From: UPXZ01 sp964634605 | GTDB taxonomy: Bacteria > Bacteroidota > Bacteroidia > Bacteroidales > Paludibacteraceae | DNA length: 64,000 nucleotides | NCBI GenBank assembly: GCA_964634605.1 | Contig: CAZWLJ010000007.1 | Location: 1 to 64,000, forward strand | Reading direction: 5' to 3' | In this document: piece by piece, positions 26,239 to 35,547 of the stretch | Layout: every line of letters starts with the position of its first letter | Numbering within the stretch: the stretch's first letter is position 1 | The notes under the pieces: model-generated | Databases searched by the model: none | What the model was told of the DNA's origin: nothing | Seen by the model: only the letters and a program-made list of their open reading frames with translations | Program-made: the position numbers and the translations under genes

Positions 26239-27267
26239 ATGAAACAGATAAAATTATTTTCAATTCTGACTATCGGAATTTTATCCATACTGATTACTTC
26301 CTGCCGGAATCAGGATGTTGAATTTCCTGATTTTGACTATAGTACGGTGTTTTTCGCCTACCAGTATCCGGTAAGAACCATTGTGCTTGGTGAAGATCTT
26401 TACGATACCAGCCTCGACAATCAGCATAAATTCGAGATTTATGCTACCATGGGAGGCGTTTACTCCAACAAAAAGAATATATCAATAGATGTATCGGTGG
26501 ATAACACGCTGACCAATAATATGTTCTTCGCAGCAGGAATACCTGTGCTGCCTATGCCGGCTAATTATTACACCCTGGCAGCAAATAAGATTCAGCTTGA
26601 TAAGAAACTTCAGGGAGCAGTAGGAGTACAGCTTTCAGATGCTTTCTTTGCCGATAAGAAATCATTGCAAAACACTTATGTTGTTCCGCTCAGAATGACA
26701 AAAGTTGAAAATGCAGATTCAATTCTTTCAGGCGATCCGAAATTCAGCGGAGCAATCAGAGGAAATACCGCCGACTGGGACGTTCAGCCAAAAGATTTTG
26801 TGCTGTATTGTGTGAAATTCATCAATAAGTGGCATGCCAACTATCTGCGTCGAGGAGTGGACAAAATTACCAAAAACAGTACTACGACTACTGTAATTCG
26901 CCATAAACCCTACGTGGAAAATGACGAACTCTCCAGTTTAACCTCAGCCTCACTGATGTCAAACGAATTTCCTGTAGCTGTAGATAATGCCCAGGGCGTA
27001 AAAGAAACCTGCACACTACTGCTTACTTTTGACAACAGCAACAAGTGTACAGTGTCCACGAACACAGCTGGTTACACAGCTACCGGAACGGGTACTTTTG
27101 TGGCTAAAGGAGATAAAAACAGCTGGGGCAATAAAGATCGTGATGTTGTATACCTCGATTATAACATCACATCCGGTGCCGGTGTAACATATGCTACCAA
27201 AGATACACTCGTAGTAAGGGACCGTGGTGTGAAATTTGAAACATTCACTCCTTTGTATGTGAAGTAA
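26239..27267 (+). CDS. xusE: XusE, surface glycan-binding lipoprotein (DUF1735/DUF4361-like)
   Basis: The 342-residue lipoprotein (Cys at about 22, LITSCRNQD) begins its mature part with VEFPDFDYSTVFFAYQYPVR, typical of the DUF1735 N-terminal domain, followed from about residue 170 by a DUF4361-like region. Proteins in this place in xylan loci (XusE in Prevotella, surface glycan-binding proteins in Bacteroides ovatus) sit on the cell surface and bind xylan without cutting it. No catalytic motif is seen. It lies between xusD and the GH10 gene, the conserved position. Confidence 0.85.
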   Translation: MKQIKLFSILTIGILSILITSCRNQDVEFPDFDYSTVFFAYQYPVRTIVLGEDLYDTSLDNQHKFEIYATMGGVYSNKKNISIDVSVDNTLTNNMFFAAGIPVLPMPANYYTLAANKIQLDKKLQGAVGVQLSDAFFADKKSLQNTYVVPLRMTKVENADSILSGDPKFSGAIRGNTADWDVQPKDFVLYCVKFINKWHANYLRRGVDKITKNSTTTTVIRHKPYVENDELSSLTSASLMSNEFPVAVDNAQGVKETCTLLLTFDNSNKCTVSTNTAGYTATGTGTFVAKGDKNSWGNKDRDVVYLDYNITSGAGVTYATKDTLVVRDRGVKFETFTPLYVK

Positions 27268-27292
27268 TTAATTAATTTAAATCAAAAGAAAA

Positions 27293-29506
27293 ATGAAGAC
27301 TATCAATAAAATTTTGATGCTGATTGCTTTTCCGGTATTGTTTGCAGCTTGTGCAGACAACGCTCCCCTCGATTTCTCTGTGGAAAAACCGGAAAGTATA
27401 GCCGTGGCGGAATATTTAAATAATTACGATATACTGAAAGCTTATGTGAACCGTACCGAGAATCCCAAATTCAAACTGGGAGCCGGTGCAAGTTTATCGG
27501 AATATGTGAGTAAAGGTCTTGTTTATCAGTTGCTCAACAGTAATTTCGACGAAATCTCCATGGGATATGAAATGAAGCACGGAGCAGTAGTTCAGAACGA
27601 CGGCACACTGAAACTGGATGATGTGCTTAACCTCATAAGTGTTGCAAAGGAAGCTGGTACCAGCATATACGGACACACACTGGTATGGCATGCAAATCAA
27701 AATGCCAACTATCTGAAAGGCCTGATTGCACCTACAGTAGTACCAGGCCAGGGCGGCCCGACATGGGAAGTAATTGCCAAACAGGACTTTGAAACTAACG
27801 ATGCCTCCAATTACGAATACAACAACAATGCAGTTGTATCATTCACAGCTGCAGGTACAGGTGCTGCCGGCACGGGACGTGCACTTAAAATCACGAATGC
27901 AGCAGTAAGAACAAATGAGTGGGACTGCCAGTTCTTCATAAAATTTTCCCCCGCGATGAAGCAAGGCGAAAAATACATCCTGAGAATGGATGTACGCTCC
28001 GATGATCCTGCCACGTTTGCAACGCAGGCACACGTAGTACCTTATCAGTACAAGCACTGGGACTTTTTTGGAAGCATCTCTTCCACACCTGCCTGGTCTG
28101 AATTTGTGAAAGAAATCACTGTTTCGGCAGATGTTGCTACAACCGGAACCATCGCCTTCAATCTAGGAAAAACGGCTACCAGCTATTATTTTGACAATAT
28201 CAAGCTGGAGAAATTCAATGAAAAAGGCGGAAGTGAACCCATAGACGGAGGTTATGCAATGGTTCTTACAAATCCTCAGACTCAGAATCCATGGGAAGCT
28301 CAGGTTGGAACTAACTTTGATGCCCTGAAAAACGGTAAAAAATACAATTTAACCTTCTGGGCAAAAGCCGACGCAAGCGCTACGCTGACAGCCGATCTTC
28401 AAACTCCCTCCGGATCTTATCCTTCGAATAGTATGGGATCATTCACACTGGGAACAAAATGGTCGCAGGTCAAACTGTCAACAACAGTTACAGCAGCCGA
28501 CCGCACCCGTTTCCTGTTCAATTTCGGACAATACGTAGGCACCATTTACATTGACAATGTGGTGCTGGTGGAAGACGGAACAACCAATAACCTGATTGGA
28601 AACGGTGATTTTGAAATCGGAGCAGTAAGTGGCTGGAACGGAGCCTGGAACGGAATAGCAAAAATTGCCATCTCTGCACAGGGAAAAGGATTTGGCGGTA
28701 TGGGTTCGGGTGACATCATCATTCCGAAAACAGACGAAGAAAAACGACTGCTTATCGACGGTGCTCTTGATACATGGATGGCCGGCATGCTTGGCGCAAC
28801 CAAAAATTATGTGAAAGCATGGGATGTGGTGAACGAACCGATGTCAGACTGGCCTGATCCTTCGAAACTCAAAACCGGAGTAGGAAAAACAGATATGGCA
28901 GCCGATGAATTCTACTGGCAGGATTATCTGGGTAAGGACTATGCCGTGAGAGCCATTCAGCTTGCCCGTCAGTATGGAAATCCGGATGATATTTTGTTCA
29001 TCAACGATTATGGGCTGGAAGGTGCTGATCAGAAAAAATGCCTGGGACTGATTGAATACGTAAAATACGTTGAAAGCAAAGGAGCCAAAGTGGACGGTAT
29101 TGGTACACAAATGCACGTTACACTCGGCGAAACTTCGCTTGATGCAATTATTGCCATGTTCAAAAATCTGGCTGCAACCGGAAAACTGATTAAAATATCA
29201 GAACTGGATATGGGCATCAGAGCCGAAGGTGGCTCGGCTAATCTTAAAACCGAACAGGTGACCCTGGAACAATCAAAAGCCATGGCGAAGTTCTATCAGG
29301 ATATCATCAAAGCATATTTTGACAATGTACCCGCTGCTCAACGTTATGGAATAACTCAATGGGCGACCACTGATAGTCCTGCTGATTCATCCTGGAGAGG
29401 CGGCGAACCAATTGGTTTGTGGACATCAGGATACAACAGAAAACATACTTACGGTGGTTTTGCAAACGGACTGGCCGGAAAAGTACTTTTCACACCCTCA
29501 AACTAA
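27293..29506 (+). CDS. xyn10C: Xyn10C, surface GH10 endo-xylanase split by an inserted CBM pair
   Basis: The lipoprotein (Cys at about 20, LFAACADN) cuts the xylan backbone. The GH10 domain is interrupted: its first part runs to about residue 150 (YGHTLVWHANQNANYL holds conserved substrate-binding residues). Two carbohydrate-binding modules of the CBM4/9 type follow (about 160-310 and 320-450; WEVIAKQDFET... and a second beta-sandwich ending FNFGQYVGTIYIDNVVL). The catalytic half resumes at about 470. The acid/base Glu is E515 in VVNEP and the nucleophile E637 in SELDMG. This insertion is the hallmark of Xyn10C of xylan core loci. A surface place with binding modules fits initial attack on long chains. 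It is the last gene before a strong terminator. Confidence 0.95.
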   Translation: MKTINKILMLIAFPVLFAACADNAPLDFSVEKPESIAVAEYLNNYDILKAYVNRTENPKFKLGAGASLSEYVSKGLVYQLLNSNFDEISMGYEMKHGAVVQNDGTLKLDDVLNLISVAKEAGTSIYGHTLVWHANQNANYLKGLIAPTVVPGQGGPTWEVIAKQDFETNDASNYEYNNNAVVSFTAAGTGAAGTGRALKITNAAVRTNEWDCQFFIKFSPAMKQGEKYILRMDVRSDDPATFATQAHVVPYQYKHWDFFGSISSTPAWSEFVKEITVSADVATTGTIAFNLGKTATSYYFDNIKLEKFNEKGGSEPIDGGYAMVLTNPQTQNPWEAQVGTNFDALKNGKKYNLTFWAKADASATLTADLQTPSGSYPSNSMGSFTLGTKWSQVKLSTTVTAADRTRFLFNFGQYVGTIYIDNVVLVEDGTTNNLIGNGDFEIGAVSGWNGAWNGIAKIAISAQGKGFGGMGSGDIIIPKTDEEKRLLIDGALDTWMAGMLGATKNYVKAWDVVNEPMSDWPDPSKLKTGVGKTDMAADEFYWQDYLGKDYAVRAIQLARQYGNPDDILFINDYGLEGADQKKCLGLIEYVKYVESKGAKVDGIGTQMHVTLGETSLDAIIAMFKNLAATGKLIKISELDMGIRAEGGSANLKTEQVTLEQSKAMAKFYQDIIKAYFDNVPAAQRYGITQWATTDSPADSSWRGGEPIGLWTSGYNRKHTYGGFANGLAGKVLFTPSN

Positions 29507-29513
29507 GCAAATG

Positions 29514-29559
29514 AATAATTCCTCTTCTTCACACCCGGAGGAGAGGAATTATTTTTTTT
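29514..29559 (+). terminator. Terminator of the xus-xyn10C operon
   Basis: AATAATTCCTCT (29514-29525) and AGAGGAATTATT (29542-29553) form a perfect 12-bp stem followed by a run of T residues. It splits the locus into a core transport operon and the downstream enzyme block. No exact TAnnTTTG box was found between it and the GH30 gene. Confidence 0.88.
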
Positions 29560-29694
29560 ATAATAATATCACTGTCTTTATATTAACCATTCATATCCCG
29601 GTTTTAGTGATTAAACAATTCTTGAATGTGACGAAAGTACACGAAAGATATATGAACACACCATAAATTGTTTACTGTTGAAATCATTTTTTTT

Positions 29695-31308
29695 ATGTTC
29701 AAAAATCAAAAACATATTTTTTTTCTATCCTTTTTGCAATTTGTTTCGGTTTTTCTTGTTCAGTGCGGAAATGATAATCCCGGTACTGGTAATGAAATAG
29801 TATTGGGGAAAGCAGAGTTTAATCCCATCAATCTGTCATTGCTTCCATGGGATACAAAACAGATTGAAATTCAGATATCATGGTCAAAAACAACCTGGAA
29901 ACTGGCAAAGCTTTCGGGCGATGTGATTGAAAACATATCGGTGGAGCTGGGCGGGGATGTTGCCAAAACGGGTGAAACTACTGTCGCAGTTCGCTTATTT
30001 CCCAATACATCTCCGGCTGAAAGGAGCCAGGAGCTGATGCTCACCAATTTCTCCACCAAAGAAACTTTGCGTCTGAAAATCACCCAGCAGACCGCCAGTG
30101 TCTCAACAAAAATTACACTTAGTCCCGAAGTGTCGTACCAGAAAGTGACCGGCTTCGGCGGCATGCTCAATCCTTCATGGACCGGCAACAATCTGAGAGA
30201 TGCCGAAGTGCAAAAACTGTACGGCGATCTGGGTTACAATATTATCCGTATGATGCTCTATCCGAATCAGTCGGATTGGGGACTCAACACGGCTACGGCT
30301 CTGAAAGCACAGTCGCTGGGTGCCATCGTGTTTGCCTCACCCTGGACACCTCCTAAGGAGATGAAAAGCAACGGACTTCAAACCAACAAAGAGGGTGCTT
30401 ACCTTCTTCCGGAAAAATATGCCGATTACGCGGCTCATTTGAAAGCATTTGTTGATTATCAAAAAAAACAGGGACTTAACATTTACGCCGTTTCCATCCA
30501 GAATGAACCCGACTGGAAAGTGGACTACGACGGCTGCTCCTGGTCGGCTACTCAGATGCTCAGTTTCGTCCAGAATTACGGCGACAAACTGGGAACAAAA
30601 CTTATCGCGGGAGAAGCTGTAAACAATTTCAACAAGACCTACACAAACACGCTGCTGAACGATGCCATCGCAGTGAATAAATTTGATATAGCCGCAACTC
30701 ATCTCTACGGAGGCGGAATTGCCGCTGATCCGCTGGTTCAACAGAAAGGAAAAGAATTCTGGATGACCGAGCATTTATACAACAGCACCCAAAAAACGGC
30801 AGAAATGCCTGAAATCAACTGGACATGGAAGCCCTCACTTGACTATGTGGCTAAAGAGATCCACGACTGCATGAACGCCGGTTTCAATGCGTACGTATGG
30901 TGGTATTTGAAAAGATTTTACAGCATGATAGCCGACAGCGGATCCGAAAACCTGGTTGCCGAAGGCGAAGTAACCAAAAGAGGTTACATCATGGCCCACT
31001 ATGCTAAATATGCAACCGGAAGAACACGTATTAATTCCACAATCAGCAATGTACAGCAGGTTGGAAACGAATTATTGGTAACAGCTTATCAGGGAAACGG
31101 AGAATATACAGCCGTCATCATCAATCGCAATGCAACAGGCCTCAAAGTAGAGCTGGCCGGATTTTCCGGCATTAAATCTGCAGCTGCTGTTGAAACTACA
31201 GAAACCAAAAATATGGGAACGACTGACACTAAAATTTCGGACGACAAGAAATCAGTTGTAGTAGGTATTTCGCTCAACAGCATAGTTTCTGTAAGCATGA
31301 AATATTAA
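29695..31308 (+). CDS. GH30 glucuronoxylanase with N-terminal BACON domain
   Basis: The enzyme should cut glucuronoxylan at sites set by the 4-O-methylglucuronic acid side chain (subfamily 8 style). I chose the ATG at 29695, which gives a lipoprotein signal with Cys24 (FLVQCGND); the longer frame begins only with TTG. Residues about 35-130 look like a BACON domain (FNPINLSLLPWDTKQIEI to LRLKITQQ). The GH30 barrel follows (VTGFGGMLNPSW, IRMMLYPNQ), with acid/base E271 in QNEPD and nucleophile E359 in MTEHLY. The loop after the last barrel strand reads YVWWYLKRFYS, where subfamily 8 enzymes carry an Arg that holds the glucuronate. A C-terminal beta domain completes the 537 residues. It is the first gene of the enzyme block. 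Confidence 0.88.
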   Translation: MFKNQKHIFFLSFLQFVSVFLVQCGNDNPGTGNEIVLGKAEFNPINLSLLPWDTKQIEIQISWSKTTWKLAKLSGDVIENISVELGGDVAKTGETTVAVRLFPNTSPAERSQELMLTNFSTKETLRLKITQQTASVSTKITLSPEVSYQKVTGFGGMLNPSWTGNNLRDAEVQKLYGDLGYNIIRMMLYPNQSDWGLNTATALKAQSLGAIVFASPWTPPKEMKSNGLQTNKEGAYLLPEKYADYAAHLKAFVDYQKKQGLNIYAVSIQNEPDWKVDYDGCSWSATQMLSFVQNYGDKLGTKLIAGEAVNNFNKTYTNTLLNDAIAVNKFDIAATHLYGGGIAADPLVQQKGKEFWMTEHLYNSTQKTAEMPEINWTWKPSLDYVAKEIHDCMNAGFNAYVWWYLKRFYSMIADSGSENLVAEGEVTKRGYIMAHYAKYATGRTRINSTISNVQQVGNELLVTAYQGNGEYTAVIINRNATGLKVELAGFSGIKSAAAVETTETKNMGTTDTKISDDKKSVVVGISLNSIVSVSMKY

Positions 31309-31323
31309 AACCGGAAAAAAGAA

Positions 31324-32601
31324 ATGAAATCATTCTTCTTTGCAATTATTATGTTTTTAGTGAACTTCTCAATGCCTCTTCAGGCAGCAAAGCCCTCAAT
31401 ACCCTGGACAAAAGGTGCTTTTGAAACTCAAAAATACCGGAATGTATTTGTTGAAATGGGATATACACCGGAAGCTGTGGATGCAAAACTGAATGACATT
31501 TTTAACGGTTTATTTTACGGACCCGATAAGATTTATTTTGAAGCAGGCGATTCCATGGCTTATATTTCTGATATTAAGAATCACGATGTACGCACCGAGG
31601 GCATGTCCTACGGGCTGATGATAGCCGTTCAGTTTGATAAAAGGGAAATTTTTGACCGGTTGTGGCGCTGGGGAAAAAAATACATGCAGCATCAGGAAGG
31701 ACCAATGAAAGGCTATTTTGCGTGGAGTCTGAAAACCGACGGTACGCGAAACTCGCAGGGACCTGCTTCTGATGGTGAACTTTACTACGTAACGGCCTTG
31801 ATTTTTGCTTCCAACCGCTGGGGCAACGATACAGGGATTAATTATCTGGCTGAAGCCCGCAATATCCTCGATTGCTCGCAGGAAAAATCGGGTGAACACG
31901 GAGTAGTTCCCCTCATTCATCCGGAACACAAGCTCATCACATTTGTACCTGTTGGCCGCGCTGCCGGATTTACAGATCCTTCCTACCACATCCCGGCATT
32001 TTATGAAGTATGGGCGCGCTGGGCTGACGACGGACGTGCCGCTTACTGGCGCGAGTGTGCCCTGAAAAGCCGCGAATATCTGCATAAATCCATACATCCC
32101 GTCACCGGACTGAATCCTGATTATAATAATTACGACGGGACTTTGCTCAACAACGGCAGAATTATCGGCGATGCATTCCGCTTTGATTCGTGGCGGGTGC
32201 CGATGAACATTGCCCTGGATTATTCATGGATGAATGCCGATACAAAATGGCAGCAGGAGTATGCTGATAAAATTCAGAAATTCCTGTATTTCAAAGGACT
32301 GACCACTTTTTCAGATCAATATAACGTAGATGGTACAGATGTAAATGAAATTCTTCCGGCCGGCGAACACAAGGCATTACGACATTCATTAGGTCTGGTA
32401 GCCACCTCGGCGGCAGTTTCTATAGCTGCCAGAAATGAAATAAGCCGCGAATTTGTCGACCAGCTCTGGAATGCAAAACATGAACCTTATGATGACGGAT
32501 ATTTCGATGCCTATTACGATGGTTTGCTGAGGTTATTCTCATTTATGCATCTCAGCGGCAGGTACCGGATTATTTTTCCAAAAAACAATTTTAAAAAATG
32601 A
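31324..32601 (+). CDS. GH8 reducing-end xylose-releasing exo-oligoxylanase-like enzyme
   Basis: The 425-residue protein has a signal peptide (ending in QAA near 21). Family 8 motifs are clear: RTEGMSYG with the proton donor E92, PASDGELYY, and GDAFRFDSWRVP with the likely base D288. GH8 also contains cellulases, but the closeness of these motifs to Rex-type enzymes, the GEHKALRHSLGLVATSA segment near 345 and the surroundings favour an exo-oligoxylanase that trims xylose from the reducing end of linear xylo-oligosaccharides in the periplasm. It starts 15 bp after the GH30 gene and overlaps the next GH43 gene by 4 bp. Confidence 0.88.
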   Translation: MKSFFFAIIMFLVNFSMPLQAAKPSIPWTKGAFETQKYRNVFVEMGYTPEAVDAKLNDIFNGLFYGPDKIYFEAGDSMAYISDIKNHDVRTEGMSYGLMIAVQFDKREIFDRLWRWGKKYMQHQEGPMKGYFAWSLKTDGTRNSQGPASDGELYYVTALIFASNRWGNDTGINYLAEARNILDCSQEKSGEHGVVPLIHPEHKLITFVPVGRAAGFTDPSYHIPAFYEVWARWADDGRAAYWRECALKSREYLHKSIHPVTGLNPDYNNYDGTLLNNGRIIGDAFRFDSWRVPMNIALDYSWMNADTKWQQEYADKIQKFLYFKGLTTFSDQYNVDGTDVNEILPAGEHKALRHSLGLVATSAAVSIAARNEISREFVDQLWNAKHEPYDDGYFDAYYDGLLRLFSFMHLSGRYRIIFPKNNFKK

Positions 32602-33956
32602 AAAAAAAAGTTCTCCATATCATTTTCCTGTTAAGTGTTTTTACTGTAATAAATGCTCTTAATCCTATCGTTCAGACCATGTATACTGCCGATCCGGCGC
32701 CGATGGTTCACAACGGAAAAATGTATCTCTACACCAGCCACGACGAGGACAATTCCTCCTGGTTTGTGATGAATAACTGGAAACTTTACACCACTACCGA
32801 CATGGTAAACTGGACCGATCACGGAATCGTGCTTTCTTACTCTGATTTTTCATGGGCAAAAGGTGATGCCTGGGCAGCACAATGCATCGAAAGAGAAGGA
32901 AAATTTTACATGTACGTGCCTGTAACTTCCAGATTAAACAACAAGCCTGCCATTGGAGTTGCTGTAGCGGATAGTCCGTACGGACCTTTTTACGATCCGC
33001 TCGGAAAACCGCTGGTGCAAAGCGGCCATGGCGATATTGATCCCACTGTTTTTATTGACGATGACGGACAAGCGTACCTTTACTGGGGAAATCCGAACTG
33101 CTACTACGTGGAGTTGAACGAAGATATGATTTCTTTCAAAAATGATATTGTGCGGGTTCCTATGACTGAAGAATCTTTTGGAAAAAGAGAAGGAGAAATA
33201 AAGGACCGTCCGACTCTGTACGAAGAAGCTCCCTGGCTCTACAAACAGAAAGATATGTACTACCTGCTTTGGGGTGGAGGTCCGATTCCGGAGCATTTGG
33301 GCTATTCAACCAGCAAAAGTCCGAAAGGTCCCTGGAAAAATCGGGGAGTTTTGATGCCGACCGAAGGCAGAAGTTTCACCAATCACCCCGGAATCATTGA
33401 CTACAAAGGGAAAACCTACCTTTTTTACCACAACGGAGCACTTCCGGGCGGACAGGGATTCAACCGTTCGGTGTGCGTGAATGAAGTAAAATTCAACAAA
33501 GACGGAACAATACAGCCAATGAAAATGACCGATGGAATCGTGAGCGGACTGGAAACCGTGAATCCATTCAGAAAAAATGAAGCAGAAACCATCGCTTTTT
33601 CAGGGGGAGTAAAAGCTTCGCAGAATAAGCAGGTGGGAGTATTTGTAAATGCAATGCAGGATAATGCTTACACGAATGTAAAAGGAGTTGACTTTGGATC
33701 TCAGGGAGCGGCTCGTTTTTCAGCCCGGGTAGGTACGACCATCAATGGAGGTGTAACTATGGAAATCCGTCTCGGAAGCAGGGATGGAAAGCTAATCGGG
33801 ACGATAAAAGTGCCGATTACGGGTGGTGACGACCGGTGGGAAGTGGTCAGTACCGGTGTTGAAAAAGTAACCGGAACGCACGACCTGTTTTTTGTTTTCA
33901 AATCCGATAAACCCGGAAGAATCATGTATTTCGATTACTGGTTGTTTTCAAAATAA
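32598..33956 (+). CDS. GH43 enzyme with C-terminal CBM6-like domain
   Basis: This is a 452-residue exported protein (signal peptide about 1-20). The five-bladed GH43 propeller (about 25-310) shows the three catalytic acids: base Asp in YTADPAPMV (about 32), pKa-modulating Asp in GDIDPTVF and acid Glu in YEEAPWLY. A galactose-binding-like beta-sandwich of CBM6 type follows (about 320-450, VDFGSQGAARFSARVG). This pairing is common among alpha-L-arabinofuranosidases and beta-xylosidases of xylan loci (GH43 subfamily 29 is my best guess). It probably removes arabinose or xylose from oligosaccharides. The 4-bp overlap with GH8 shows translational coupling. Confidence 0.85.
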   Translation: MKKKVLHIIFLLSVFTVINALNPIVQTMYTADPAPMVHNGKMYLYTSHDEDNSSWFVMNNWKLYTTTDMVNWTDHGIVLSYSDFSWAKGDAWAAQCIEREGKFYMYVPVTSRLNNKPAIGVAVADSPYGPFYDPLGKPLVQSGHGDIDPTVFIDDDGQAYLYWGNPNCYYVELNEDMISFKNDIVRVPMTEESFGKREGEIKDRPTLYEEAPWLYKQKDMYYLLWGGGPIPEHLGYSTSKSPKGPWKNRGVLMPTEGRSFTNHPGIIDYKGKTYLFYHNGALPGGQGFNRSVCVNEVKFNKDGTIQPMKMTDGIVSGLETVNPFRKNEAETIAFSGGVKASQNKQVGVFVNAMQDNAYTNVKGVDFGSQGAARFSARVGTTINGGVTMEIRLGSRDGKLIGTIKVPITGGDDRWEVVSTGVEKVTGTHDLFFVFKSDKPGRIMYFDYWLFSK

Positions 33957-33970
33957 AAAAGAAAATCACG

Positions 33971-35530
33971 ATGAAATTATTACTTAAAAAACTTGTTTTT
34001 GCATCTTTCCTCTTAATTGGAGTTGTGTCAGCATCAGCTCAAAAAGCCGAAAATCCACTGATCTTTGCCGATGTACCCGATATGTCGATAGTCAGAGTGG
34101 GAGATACCTACTACATGAGCAGCACCACCATGCACATGAGTCCGGGCGTGCCTGTCATGAAATCCAAAGACCTGGTGAACTGGGAACTTGTAAGTTTTTG
34201 CTACGACATTCTCGACGATACCGATGCACTTAATCTCAACAATGGGAAAAACGCCTATGGAGGTGGCTCCTGGGCAAGTTGCATCCGCTATGTGAACAAC
34301 ACGTATTATGTATCAACATTTGCAGGAACTACCGGCACCACGTATATTTATTCCACAAAAAACATTGAAAAGGGACCCTGGGAAGTGAAAAAATTCAGGC
34401 CTTCCTACCACGACCACACAATTTTCTTTGATGACGACGGTAAAAATTACATCATCTGGGGAGCAGGAAAACTCAGAATTGCTGAATTAAAAGAGGACCT
34501 GTCGGGGGTAAAAGAAGGTACCGAAAGGGTGCTGATAGAAAATGCGAGTGCACCTGCCGGAAATAATATCATTCTCCAGTCCGAAGGTTCACAACTTTTC
34601 AAAGTGAACGGGAAATATTATCTTTTTAATATCACCTGGCCCCGAAACGGAATGAGAACCGTAATTATTCACAAGGCTGACAAAATAACAGGGCCATACG
34701 AAGGAAGACTTGCATTGCAGGACCTGGGTGTAGCACAGGGAGGATTGATTGATACACCTGAAGGCGACTGGTATGCCTACCTTTTCCGCGATTATGGAGC
34801 TGTGGGGCGTATTCCGTATTTGGTTCCCGTGAAATGGGAAGACGGATGGCCTGTTTTGGGAAATGAGGGCAAAGTGCCCGCTTCGCTTGACCTGCCGGCA
34901 GGTAAGGGATTAATACCCGGTATTGTGGCTTCGGATGATTTCAAACGGAAGAAAAACGAACCGTTACTTCCGCTGGTATGGCAGTGGAACCATAACCCGG
35001 ATAATTCGAACTGGAAAGTGAACGGGAAAAAAGGCTATTTACGATTAATAAACGGACGTGTGGACCATGAAATTCTCGCTGCAAGAAATATGCTTACTCA
35101 ACGCACCATCGGACCAAAATGCGTGGGAGAAACCAAAATAAACGTCTCCAAAATGAAAGAAGGCGATGTTGCCGGTTTGATGTTGCTTCAGGTAAAATAC
35201 GCCTTTGCAGGTGTCAGATATGAAAACGGCGAAAAATACATCGTAATGGTCAATGCAGGTGCGGATAAACCCGGGGAAGAAATCAAAATACCATTGAAAG
35301 GAAAATATGTATATTTCAAAGCCACCTGCGACTTCACAAATATGCGCGACATGGCCGACTTCTATTACAGCATTGACGGGAAAAAATGGAACAAAATCGG
35401 AACACCTCTGCACATGAAATACACACTTCCTCATTTCATGGGATATCGCTACGGTTTGTTCAGTTATGCAACGAAAAACACAGGCGGATATGTTGATTTT
35501 GACTACTTCAGCATCAATTATAACAACTAA
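33971..35530 (+). CDS. GH43 alpha-L-arabinofuranosidase/xylosidase with C-terminal beta-sandwich
   Basis: The 519-residue protein has a signal peptide (ending SASAQ near 24). The propeller opens NPLIFADVPDMSIVRVGDTYYMSSTTMH (given in parts: ADVPDMS then RVGDTYYMSS), with the base Asp followed by Met where most family members have Pro. The modulating Asp is in YHDHTIFFDD and the acid Glu in LQSEGSQLF. From about 340 a concanavalin-like C-terminal domain follows. Layout and opening resemble GH43 subfamily 12, which includes arabinofuranosidases acting on doubly substituted xylose. The exact specificity is inference. Confidence 0.83.
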   Translation: MKLLLKKLVFASFLLIGVVSASAQKAENPLIFADVPDMSIVRVGDTYYMSSTTMHMSPGVPVMKSKDLVNWELVSFCYDILDDTDALNLNNGKNAYGGGSWASCIRYVNNTYYVSTFAGTTGTTYIYSTKNIEKGPWEVKKFRPSYHDHTIFFDDDGKNYIIWGAGKLRIAELKEDLSGVKEGTERVLIENASAPAGNNIILQSEGSQLFKVNGKYYLFNITWPRNGMRTVIIHKADKITGPYEGRLALQDLGVAQGGLIDTPEGDWYAYLFRDYGAVGRIPYLVPVKWEDGWPVLGNEGKVPASLDLPAGKGLIPGIVASDDFKRKKNEPLLPLVWQWNHNPDNSNWKVNGKKGYLRLINGRVDHEILAARNMLTQRTIGPKCVGETKINVSKMKEGDVAGLMLLQVKYAFAGVRYENGEKYIVMVNAGADKPGEEIKIPLKGKYVYFKATCDFTNMRDMADFYYSIDGKKWNKIGTPLHMKYTLPHFMGYRYGLFSYATKNTGGYVDFDYFSINYNN

Positions 35531-35547
35531 AATAAGAGCCAAACAGC

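Noticed and set aside
29668..29694. TTG-started N-terminal extension of the GH30 protein
   Set aside because: The ATG at 29695 gives a clean lipoprotein signal; the extension adds nine residues without function.
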